Notes: a model not told the origin generated them from the sequence alone. A DNA stretch of 5,104 nucleotides from an uncultured Blautia sp. (GCA_938028845.1 CALIZJ010000149.1:1-5104), one strand, 5' to 3'. Positions 1 through 5,032 are shown, counted from the first letter of the stretch. Numbers and translations are program-made.

Positions 1-324
1 GAACCGCTCCATCTGCTTTTTAAAGCAGTCTATATTATGCTGGATAGTCTCCTTTGTCATCATCTGGCGCATATCCGTCCTGCCGGAGGGGTCGCCGATC
101 ATGCCTGTTCCGCCGCCTAAAAGGGCAATGGGCTTATTTCCAGCCATCTGCAGTCTCTTCATCAGGCACAGCGCCATGAAATGACCTACATGAAGGCTGT
201 CGGCAGTAGGGTCAAAGCCAATGTAAAAGGTGGCTTTTCCGTTATTCACCATCTCCTTGATCTCGTCTTCGTCCGTCACCTGGGCAATCAGACCGCGCGC
301 TTTTAATTCTTCCCAAACTGTCAT
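1..324 (-). CDS. tyrS: Tyrosyl-tRNA synthetase, N-terminal part (runs off the window edge)
   Basis: Charges tRNA-Tyr with tyrosine in the cytoplasm, using ATP. The 108 visible codons cover the start of the class I Rossmann catalytic domain. I see the family signature YIGFDPTADSLHVGH at residues 34-48, whose HVGH (45-48) is the ATP-binding HIGH motif. The glycine-rich GGGTGMIGDPSGR follows at 70-82. Tyr34, Thr40, His45, His48 and Asp78 fall at the same positions as the known substrate-binding and catalytic residues of Geobacillus TyrRS, so the start is secure. The KMSKS loop and the C-terminal tRNA-binding domain lie beyond position 1. The ATG (322-324) follows a GGAGGAA ribosome binding site at 331-337. 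A tyrosine-specifier T-box leader directly upstream independently confirms the amino acid. No frameshift or missing key residue is seen in this part. Confidence 0.97.
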   Translation of the reverse strand, partial: MTVWEELKARGLIAQVTDEDEIKEMVNNGKATFYIGFDPTADSLHVGHFMALCLMKRLQMAGNKPIALLGGGTGMIGDPSGRTDMRQMMTKETIQHNIDCFKKQMERF

Positions 325-371
325 TCTCTTTTCCTCCTTGATGCAGAAGATTCTCTGGGTTGACCTTCTGC

Positions 372-420
372 AAAATATAAATAAAATCCCCGGTTCTGTC
401 CTTTTAGGACGAGAACCGGG
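372..420 (-). terminator. T-box regulated intrinsic terminator
   Basis: Hairpin at 389-420: arms CCCGGTTCT and AGAACCGGG are perfect, extended by GTCCT/AGGAC around an AAA loop, with one bulged C. A U-rich run (GATTTTATTTATATTTT) follows on the minus strand. It is the default OFF structure of the tyrS leader and competes with the antiterminator for the CCTAAA segment at 403-408. Confidence 0.93.
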
Positions 421-658
421 TCCCGCGTTACCACCTAAATTCGCAGAAAACTCGCATTTCCTGCCTTCGTAAGTGACCATCCGCCACTTAAGCACAATAA
501 CGGTTGCCTTCCGTCGCAGCCTACTTTTTTCGGTGCGCAGCTCCGGGAGGTATTCGTCCAAGTTCCACAGGCGCCTCTCACCAGCCGGCTGCTCTCTGTC
601 TGCTTTCCTTAGAGTACTCTTTCCCTTCTAAGCCTTTTTCATCGCTTTTTGTCGCTAC
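389..658 (-). promoter_or_regulatory. Tyrosine-specific T-box riboswitch (tyrS leader)
   Basis: A leader RNA that senses uncharged tRNA-Tyr and controls tyrS by transcription antitermination. On the minus strand it shows stem I material with the AGAGAG and GGTGA elements (about 576-600). Next comes a specifier-loop segment GAATACC whose UAC (550-552) is a tyrosine codon. A small hairpin (8-bp arms GCAGGAAA/TTTTCTGC) follows, then the T-box sequence TTAGGTGGTAACGCGGGA around 421-438. The antiterminator pairs TTTAGG (434-439) with CCTAAA (403-408). That second strand also lies in the terminator hairpin at 389-420, giving the two mutually exclusive states. Uncharged tRNA-Tyr should favour the antiterminator and so tyrS expression. 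The 5' boundary is inferred from the promoter; I did not resolve the base of stem I. Confidence 0.95.
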
Positions 659-663
659 TAAGA

Positions 664-692
664 AGTATACAAACAGTAATTTTATTTGTCAA
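664..692 (-). promoter_or_regulatory. tyrS promoter (sigma-A type)
   Basis: On the minus strand, a perfect TTGACA -35 box (687-692) is followed by a 17-nt spacer and a TATACT -10 box (664-669). Transcription should start near 657, which places the whole T-box leader, about 330 nt, ahead of the tyrS start codon. It lies about 80 nt after the rnhA stop codon, so tyrS has its own promoter and is not simply the last gene of the rnhA operon. Confidence 0.9.
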
Positions 693-770
693 GGAATTTT
701 CCCCTGCATTTTAACAACTTAAAGCAGCAAACAGCCTCTGTCACGCTTCCTCTTCACCCTTGCCGTGCAG

Positions 771-1262
771 TTAGAGAGAACCTCCCTCAAAAAGTCCTGT
801 ATCTTCTATAAGTCCGTCTCCGTCGGCAGCAGAGGTGGCTAAATGATCACACCGTTCATTCTCCGGATGTCCGTCGTGTCCCTTTACCCAGATAAAAGTC
901 ACCTGGTGAGGTTCCATGGCTTTTAACAGGCGTTTCCACAGATCCACATTTTTCACAGGTTCATTCTTTCCCCGCTTCCAATTTTTTCTGATCCAGGAAT
1001 CGATCCAGTGTTGGTTAAAGGCATCCACCAGATACTTAGAATCTGAGTAAAGCTCCACCTGGCAGGGTCGGATCAAAGCCTCCAGCCCCGCGATAGCCGC
1101 CATAAGCTCCATTCTGTTATTCGTTGTTTTTTTATAACCCTGGCTGAACTCCCGCACATGAAGCTGCCCATTCTTATCTGTAAAATGCAGGACTGTCCCG
1201 TATCCTCCCGGTCCATCCGGATTCCCCCGGGCCGCCCCGTCTGTATAAATCTCTACTTTCAT
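771..1262 (-). CDS. rnhA: Ribonuclease HI
   Basis: Endonuclease that cuts the RNA strand of RNA-DNA hybrids in the cytoplasm: R-loops, replication primers and other hybrids. The 163-residue protein is a complete single RNase H domain, close to the 155 residues of the E. coli enzyme. The four catalytic acidic residues are visible: Asp8 in YTDGAARGNP, Glu52 in NNRMELM, Asp74 in LYSDSKYLVD and Asp139 in NERCDHLA. His129 of VKGHDGHPENERCD is the usual mobile active-site histidine. The tryptophan- and lysine-rich basic handle for hybrid binding is present (about residues 86-109). I chose the ATG at 1260-1262 because AAAGAGG (1268-1274) sits 5 nt upstream and family proteins begin right before the first beta strand. 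An in-frame ATG seven codons earlier has no good ribosome binding site. It lies 73 nt after the MutS-like gene with no terminator or clear promoter between, so the two are probably co-transcribed. It ends in TAA. Confidence 0.97.
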   Translation of the reverse strand: MKVEIYTDGAARGNPDGPGGYGTVLHFTDKNGQLHVREFSQGYKKTTNNRMELMAAIAGLEALIRPCQVELYSDSKYLVDAFNQHWIDSWIRKNWKRGKNEPVKNVDLWKRLLKAMEPHQVTFIWVKGHDGHPENERCDHLATSAADGDGLIEDTGLFEGGSL

Positions 1263-1284
1263 TCTTACCTCTTTCTGACGCATT
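1260..1284 (-). repeat. rnhA translation initiation region, near-copy of that at 3061-3085
   Basis: The 25 nt from AATGCGTCA to the rnhA ATG match the region in front of the MutS-like gene at 21 of 25 positions. Each copy contains an upstream in-frame ATG that would add seven residues beginning MRQKE, then a purine-rich ribosome binding site 5 nt before the chosen start. Here the site is AAAGAGG (1268-1274), which decides the start. Confidence 0.7.
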
Positions 1285-1335
1285 TCATTTTACCCGCAAG
1301 CACGGTGCACGCGTCTATAATCACGGTTTGAAAGT

Positions 1336-3063
1336 TTACTTTCGATCTGCTTTCTTCTCCCCAAGAGATTTCCAAACTCCGGTGCTCTCGAATTCTTCCG
1401 CCGCGCCACGGGCATCCTCCACGATTTCTCTGTCATAGTCCAGCATCTGTAAAAGCCGGATGGCATTTCTCGTGGTAGCGCGTCCCTTCTGCAAAAGATA
1501 ATTAAAGACTACCTCCCTGTCCTTTATCTCCTCTTCAAAATGATAATTGTGATAAATCCCCGAAAGGATATAGGACAATTCAATATCATGAGTAGCGGCA
1601 AAAGGAAGGACCCACGGCTTATCCAGTTCCCTTAAAATCCTGGAGGAAGCGGCAATACGCTCTATAGTATTCGTCCCCCGCAGCACTTCATCAATAATGC
1701 ACAAGAGAGGAACCTTTTTCTTAGATTCATCTAAAATCCTTTTTAAAGATTTGATCTCTACGATAAAGTAGCTCTCCCCGCCGGACAGATCATCCCGCAG
1801 CGCCATAGAAGTCATTACCCTGAAAAAAGGCGCATGATAAGAGCTGCAGGTACAGGTGACAATGGTCTGGGCAAGGATAGCATTGACCGCTATATTTTTC
1901 AGGAAGGTAGACTTGCCGGACGCATTCGACCCGGTGACCAGCGTCCCTCCTTCCGCGTACATGCTGTTGGCAACGGCTTCCTGGATCAAAGGATGATACA
2001 GATCTTCCACTTCCATTCGGACTTGTCCCCCATTATAATCCTCAAAAACCGGTTTGCTTTTTAGCACCAGCAGTTCTCTAAAAGACGCCACAGAAATCGC
2101 CGCATCCAGTTCTCCCATACTGTCTAAAAGAAGCATGATCTTATCTGTCTTATCCTGTACTTCTTTAAGTACAGAATTATAGGTGAGGATATCCACATGA
2201 AAAACCATACGGACATACTCTAAAACGATCTGCAAGGGATCACCGGAACCCGCATTCTTGCTGGTAAGAAAGACTGCCTTTCTGCGAAAGCTGCGAAAAG
2301 CTTTTTTTCCTTCCCGAATGTGATCCATCTGTTTTTTCGTAGCCGGCCAGTCTGCCGTCTCCATCCTGTCCGCCACGGAAAGTATGCGCAGAAGGCTGGA
2401 AAGACAATCCAGATAAAGCTCCACCAGCTTTCTGTCTTTTCCTGCAAAGTATTGGGTTATATTGGCCACGCTTAAAATAAAAAACAGAAAAAATCCCCGG
2501 AGGGGAGAAATCGGCAGCACCACCGCCAGACTGAAAACAAGAGCCGCCAGCATGACCACATGGATTCCCACGGAAACCTTGGGAGAGCTTTCCAGAGCAA
2601 AGATCGTTTCTGACAAAGAGCCAAGCCTGGTCTTCCCCACTTCAGACAGCATAAGCTGAAGCTGAATCCTTTCTTTTTCGTGTGTCTGGAAAAATTCGAT
2701 CAGTTCATCCCTTTCCCTGATCTCCTCTTTACGAAAAAGAGGCATGCGCAGCATGGCGTAAAGGTAATCCTCCCCGGGGGAAGACATAGTTTGATTTATC
2801 TGCATGTAGATCCGGTCCATATCCAGATCGTTCCAGGTGATATCGTCTATGACAAATTCTTTTCCCTGACTTTTTCTCCGGAAATATCTGGAGATCTTTT
2901 CTATATCTCCTGCATCGTATTCTCTGTCCGGCACAGTTCCGTAAATCCTTTTAATCTTTCTTTTGACCAGCTTTTTTCTTTTTCGATTATCCCAGAAAAT
3001 CAGCAGGATAAACAAAAGAACAATTCCCACAGCCCAAAGGATGACTGATAGATAGGGATTCAT
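1336..3063 (-). CDS. Membrane-anchored MutS-like ATPase (MutS domain III/V family)
   Basis: A 575-residue MutS-family ATPase of unknown role. Residues 4-24 form a membrane segment followed by a very basic stretch (RKRKKLVKRK). Residues 71-330 resemble the MutS lever/core region (DDITWNDLDMDRIYMQIN at 73-90), interrupted by two hydrophobic segments at about 163-207 that probably form a membrane hairpin. The C-terminal ATPase domain has Walker A GSNASGKST (378-386), the MutS signature DDLSGGESYF (424-433), Walker B LLCIIDE (453-459) and the ATHD His loop (490-493). A KGRATTRNAI segment near 526 is also typical of MutS ATPases. The N-terminal mismatch-recognition and connector domains of MutS are absent, as is a C-terminal Smr nuclease like that of MutS2, so classical mismatch repair is unlikely. 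The ATPase should face the cytoplasm. The start is set by AAGGAGG 5 nt before the ATG; an in-frame ATG seven codons upstream also has a fair site. Ends in TAA, 73 nt before rnhA. Confidence 0.9.
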   Translation of the reverse strand: MNPYLSVILWAVGIVLLFILLIFWDNRKRKKLVKRKIKRIYGTVPDREYDAGDIEKISRYFRRKSQGKEFVIDDITWNDLDMDRIYMQINQTMSSPGEDYLYAMLRMPLFRKEEIRERDELIEFFQTHEKERIQLQLMLSEVGKTRLGSLSETIFALESSPKVSVGIHVVMLAALVFSLAVVLPISPLRGFFLFFILSVANITQYFAGKDRKLVELYLDCLSSLLRILSVADRMETADWPATKKQMDHIREGKKAFRSFRRKAVFLTSKNAGSGDPLQIVLEYVRMVFHVDILTYNSVLKEVQDKTDKIMLLLDSMGELDAAISVASFRELLVLKSKPVFEDYNGGQVRMEVEDLYHPLIQEAVANSMYAEGGTLVTGSNASGKSTFLKNIAVNAILAQTIVTCTCSSYHAPFFRVMTSMALRDDLSGGESYFIVEIKSLKRILDESKKKVPLLCIIDEVLRGTNTIERIAASSRILRELDKPWVLPFAATHDIELSYILSGIYHNYHFEEEIKDREVVFNYLLQKGRATTRNAIRLLQMLDYDREIVEDARGAAEEFESTGVWKSLGEKKADRK

Positions 3064-3085
3064 TTTTTCCTCCTTTTGACGCATT
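3061..3085 (-). repeat. Translation initiation region of the MutS-like gene, near-copy of that at 1260-1284
   Basis: The minus-strand sequence from AATGCGTCA to the ATG holds AAAAGGAGG (3069-3077), a near-perfect ribosome binding site 5 nt from the chosen ATG. The upstream in-frame ATG (3082-3084) is itself preceded by GGAAGGA about 8 nt away, so a second start giving an MRQKEEK extension cannot be excluded. Confidence 0.7.
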
Positions 3086-3115
3086 CACTGCATCCTTCCG
3101 TTTAAATTTATGCCT

Positions 3116-3144
3116 ATCATACCACACTCTTTTTTCTTTTCCAA
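3116..3144 (-). promoter_or_regulatory. Promoter for the MutS-like gene and rnhA
   Basis: On the minus strand, TTGGAA (3139-3144), a 17-nt spacer and TATGAT (3116-3121), with a TGG immediately before the -10 box that gives an extended -10 (TGnTATGAT). The predicted start near 3109 leaves a leader of about 46 nt. No other strong promoter lies between this and the rnhA start, which supports a two-gene transcript. Confidence 0.75.
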
Positions 3145-3191
3145 TACTTTACTTTTTTATATATTCTTCTTAAATTTTTAAAGATTATTTA

Positions 3192-3220
3192 TTGACTGTT
3201 GTAAACAAATTTCATATGAT
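3192..3220 (+). promoter_or_regulatory. Distal promoter P1 of the Rpn-type gene
   Basis: TTGACT (3192-3197), 17-nt spacer, TATGAT (3215-3220): five of six consensus bases in each box at ideal spacing. The start would be near 3227, giving a leader of about 165 nt before the coding region. A perfect palindrome lies at about +13 to +24 of this transcript. Confidence 0.75.
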
Positions 3221-3238
3221 AAAGAAAATCCTTATTCA

Positions 3239-3250
3239 GACCGTTCGGTC
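3239..3250. promoter_or_regulatory. Perfect 12-bp palindrome GACCGTTCGGTC, possible operator
   Basis: GACCG and CGGTC flank TT in perfect dyad symmetry just downstream of promoter P1. The GACCG...CGGTC pattern is of the kind bound by TetR-family repressors, and the position (about +13 to +24) suits blocking of transcription. No TetR-type gene is in the window, so the regulator is unknown. As RNA it would form only a short hairpin with no U-tract, so it is not a terminator. Confidence 0.5.
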
Positions 3251-3307
3251 GAAATTTCCCTATGCAAAACGTAAGAATTAAAATCAACTAAAAGACATAG
3301 AAAGACG

Positions 3308-3336
3308 TTGCATTTAACAAGAACTTTTTTTATAAT
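3308..3336 (+). promoter_or_regulatory. Proximal promoter P2 of the Rpn-type gene
   Basis: A perfect TATAAT -10 box (3331-3336) preceded at exactly 17 nt by a weak -35 box TTGCAT (3308-3313). Transcription would start near 3343, about 50 nt before the gene. The poor -35 and the overlapping inverted repeat suggest a promoter that is weak or controlled. Confidence 0.6.
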
Positions 3337-3355
3337 GTAAGTACAAAATGTTCTT
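3319..3355. repeat. Inverted repeat spanning the P2 -10 box
   Basis: Arms AAGAACTTTTT (3319-3329) and AAAATGTTCTT (3345-3355) pair at 10 of 11 positions around a 15-nt centre that contains TATAAT. This could be a dimeric operator straddling the -10 region. In a P1 transcript it would be an A/U-rich hairpin. Without relatives to compare it may be chance in AT-rich DNA. Confidence 0.4.
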
Positions 3356-3393
3356 CTTTCGTCATCTTTCTCTGTCTGGAAAGGAAGATGCCT

Positions 3394-4368
3394 ATGCAGG
3401 AACAGAATAATATCTCAAAGGACTACTTTAAACGTAAAGACCGATTCGCCGATCTCCTAAACGGCTATATATACCATGGACAGCAAATGATCCGCGCCGA
3501 TGACATTAAAGAAATGGATCCCGTCATCCCCGTTCCCAGGGTATACGGACAAGGGGTGATCCTGCAGGCCAATGTAAATATCGTTGACCTTATCAACAAA
3601 GTGCAGCTAAACTGCCATGTAGTCTTAGTGGCCCTGCAGAACCAGACGAGGGTTCATTACGCTATGCCCATACGTGTGATGAACACGGATGCCGCCATCT
3701 ATTACGAACAATGGAAACAGCTCTATACTTCCCACAGACAGGCTAAGGATCTTATTGAAAGAGCAGAATTTTTATCAGGGATGAAAAAGGATGATAAGCT
3801 GAAACCCGTAATCACGCTCGTTGTCTATTTTGGTCAGCAGGCCTGGGATGGGCCCAGGACACTGAAGGAGCTTCTGGATCTTTCAGGACTTGATGAGGCT
3901 ATGCTGGGGATGATCGCTGATTACCCTATGAACCTGCTGGAGGTACGTTCCTTCAAAAACTTGGAGTGGTTCCACAGCGACATCAGACAGGTATTCGGCT
4001 TTCTGGCATACGCACAGGATAAGACAAAATTAAAGAACTTTATGAAAGAAAATGAGGCCGCATTTCATTCCATGGATGAAAATGCCTATGACCTCATAGG
4101 AGCAATGTCTAATACTAAGGAATTAAAGGAACTGAGGACACAGGTCTTAAGGGAAGGAGGAAAATATGATATGTGCAAGGCCATAGATGACATGATCCAG
4201 GATGGCAGGCTGGAGGGTAGGAAAGAAGGCAGACGGACTGGCCGGAATACGTTAAACACCCTTTTTCAGAAACTGATACAGGATAACCGCCAGGAGGAAC
4301 TCATGCAGTCTATCCATGATCCGGATCTCCAGATGAAGCTTTTGAAAGAATACTCTTTGGAAATTTAA
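3394..4368 (+). CDS. Rpn / PD-(D/E)XK-type nuclease family protein (often annotated as putative transposase)
   Basis: A 324-residue member of the Rpn-like PD-(D/E)XK nuclease superfamily, multicopy in Lachnospiraceae. E. coli Rpn proteins are DNA endonucleases that promote RecA-independent recombination; the role of this branch is unknown. The N-terminus KDYFKRKDRFADLLNGYIYH (9-28) is typical. The nuclease core follows, with Asp65 (NIVDLI), VALQNQTRVHYAMPIR (79-94), then PVITLVVYFGQQAWDGPRTL (138-157). The position I expect to be acidic in the ENQ motif is Gln82 here, so activity is uncertain. A charged DGRLEGRKEGRRTGR segment (270-284) and a helical tail close the protein, as usual in the family. 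The ATG at 3394 has AAGGA 8 nt upstream; the ATG at 3388 (two more codons) is only 2 nt from it. It stands alone between divergent promoters and a strong terminator. No transposon ends are seen. Ends in TAA. Confidence 0.85.
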   Translation: MQEQNNISKDYFKRKDRFADLLNGYIYHGQQMIRADDIKEMDPVIPVPRVYGQGVILQANVNIVDLINKVQLNCHVVLVALQNQTRVHYAMPIRVMNTDAAIYYEQWKQLYTSHRQAKDLIERAEFLSGMKKDDKLKPVITLVVYFGQQAWDGPRTLKELLDLSGLDEAMLGMIADYPMNLLEVRSFKNLEWFHSDIRQVFGFLAYAQDKTKLKNFMKENEAAFHSMDENAYDLIGAMSNTKELKELRTQVLREGGKYDMCKAIDDMIQDGRLEGRKEGRRTGRNTLNTLFQKLIQDNRQEELMQSIHDPDLQMKLLKEYSLEI

Positions 4369-4399
4369 ACGAAACCGCCGCTGTTACTGTCAATATAAG

Positions 4400-4443
4400 A
4401 AAAGCAGCTGCTGATACGGTCATGTATCAGCAGCTGCTTTTTT
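4400..4443. terminator. Bidirectional intrinsic terminator
   Basis: A perfect 18-bp stem, AAAAGCAGCTGCTGATAC (4400-4417) with its complement at 4424-4441, around the loop GGTCAT. On the plus strand it ends in six Ts (4438-4443), terminating the Rpn-type gene 31 nt after its stop. On the minus strand it ends TTTTCTTATATT, serving the convergent short ORF that stops at 4445. Confidence 0.95.
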
Positions 4444-4444
4444 A

Positions 4445-4642
4445 CTATTTTATCACGATCCGTTTGATGTTCGACCAGGGACTGAACACTTTCGTACGGT
4501 TCTCGCTGGTGCGGTTCCAGGCATGGAGGGCCATGTAGTAGGCGCCCTTTTTAGCGTTTCGCAGGGTCACGGTGACGGTCCTTGCCCTCTGGTCTACCCG
4601 CACGCTCTGGATCCGGGGTGTTTCCGGCGTAACGGCGGTCAC
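4445..4642 (-). pseudogene. C-terminal remnant of a fibronectin-like repeat surface protein
   Basis: Encodes 65 residues ending SPWSNIKRIVIK. The sequence (AVTPETPRIQSV at 3-14, TVTVTLRNAKKGAYYMALHA at 22-41, WNRTSENRTKVFSPWSNIK at 42-60) matches my recollection of the last fibronectin-III-like module of large secreted Lachnospiraceae proteins. Intact modules carry about 40 more residues between the first strand (VTVTYTK type) and the later one (VTVTFxNVxKGTYY type). Here the two look fused at a single TVTVT, as if by recombination between short repeats. No signal peptide, membrane segment or sorting motif is present. The GTG start has AGGAGG 10 nt upstream, so it could be translated, but start and site are caught in a hairpin (4637-4654). 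The frame stays open upstream to the TAG at 4694-4696. I read it as a gene fragment; a genuine small protein is the alternative. Confidence 0.55.
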
Positions 4643-4658
4643 CTCCGGGTGACCTCCT
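4637..4658 (-). promoter_or_regulatory. Ribosome binding site and GTG start partly buried in a hairpin
   Basis: AGGAGG (4653-4658) lies 10 nt before the GTG at 4640-4642. GGTCACC and GGTGACC are perfect 7-bp complements around CGGA (4637-4654), so in the RNA the start codon and the edge of the ribosome binding site would be base-paired. A second hairpin, GGGGC/GCCCC, sits just 5' of this at 4659-4675. Neither has a U-tract. Confidence 0.45.
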
Positions 4659-4693
4659 GGGGCTTTTCCGGCCCCTTCCGAAGGCCTTTTTGC

Positions 4694-4948
4694 CTATAAA
4701 AGCATATACTGTTTCAGGTCTTTGCGGTTCTTTACATTCAGTTTCCGCATGGCCACAAAAATATGGGTTTTGACCGTATTGGCTGATATTTTCAGGTGTT
4801 CCGCGATCTCCTGGGTCGTCCAGTCCCGGGCCGCGAGCATAGCGATCACGAACTCTGTTGTGGTCAGATCATCGGCCACATCGTGGCCTGTTTTGGGGTT
4901 GTGAACTCTACGCCACCCGGAAGAGAAACGATAGGTAATGTCAATCAT
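4694..4948 (-). CDS. Short LuxR/GerE-type helix-turn-helix protein, possibly a truncated regulator
   Basis: Encodes 84 residues. Residues 28-82 form a LuxR/GerE-type DNA-binding domain: LTTTEFVIAMLAARDWTTQE, then IAEHLKISANTVKTHI with the recognition helix (about 53-63), then MRKLNVKNRKDLKQYM. The domain normally sits at the C-terminus of response regulators or larger sensors, and no receiver or ligand domain is present. Residues 1-27 resemble nothing I recognise. The ATG has only a weak GGAAG about 11 nt upstream, and the frame stays open upstream to the TAG at 5051-5053 (segment SAGFYRPEDFKK just before the ATG), so the start is uncertain. It may be a stand-alone GerE-like regulator or the tail of a decayed larger gene. 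It ends in TAG, and the same frame continues into the fibronectin-like remnant. A strong terminator hairpin lies 31 nt upstream, and I see no promoter between, so its expression is doubtful. Confidence 0.65.
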   Translation of the reverse strand: MIDITYRFSSGWRRVHNPKTGHDVADDLTTTEFVIAMLAARDWTTQEIAEHLKISANTVKTHIFVAMRKLNVKNRKDLKQYMLL

Positions 4949-4968
4949 TTTTTTGAAATCTTCCGGCC

Positions 4969-5032
4969 TGTAAAAACCAGCCGAGAGGACCCGTGCATCC
5001 GTCTGGCGGGCGGTGCTGCGGGTCCTCTCGGC
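4969..5032 (-). terminator. Intrinsic terminator of the upstream minus-strand gene
   Basis: A perfect 14-bp GC-rich stem, GCCGAGAGGACCCG with its complement (5019-5032 and 4980-4993), around a 25-nt loop. On the minus strand it is followed by TGGTTTTTAC. It starts 18 nt after the TAG that ends the partial gene at 5051-5104. The plus-strand side ends GTCCCTTTTACC, a weaker tract, so it acts mainly on the minus strand. Confidence 0.8.

Noticed and set aside
230..722. Plus-strand open frames of 80 and 72 codons across the tyrS leader
   Set aside because: They are antisense to the tyrS start and T-box leader, have no credible ribosome binding site, and show no recognisable protein sequence.
722..748. 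Possible terminator after rnhA (minus strand, AAGC...ACAG-AGG-CTGT...GCTT)
   Set aside because: The stem is broken by an asymmetric internal loop and the following tract (TTTAAGTTGTTAAAAT) is not a convincing U-run. rnhA transcripts may read into the tyrS leader.
1286..1343. Short inverted repeats between the MutS-like gene and rnhA (GAAAG/CTTTC over the stop codon; GCACGGTGC)
   Set aside because: Stems of 4-5 bp with no U-tract; too weak to call a terminator or operator.
1834..3048. Open frames of 65-122 codons inside the MutS-like gene, on both strands
   Set aside because: All are shadows of the long gene with strong MutS motifs; none has a good start site or familiar sequence.
3262..3291. 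Nine-codon frame MQNVRIKIN in the leader of the Rpn-type gene, as a leader peptide
   Set aside because: No ribosome binding site precedes it, it has no run of regulatory codons, and no terminator/antiterminator pair follows.
3394..4368. Insertion sequence carrying a transposase
   Set aside because: The product family is sometimes named transposase, but I see no terminal inverted repeats or target duplications around the gene, and it has ordinary promoters and a terminator.
4722..4904. Plus-strand 60-codon frame opposite the LuxR-type HTH ORF
   Set aside because: Antisense shadow of a frame with a clear HTH motif.
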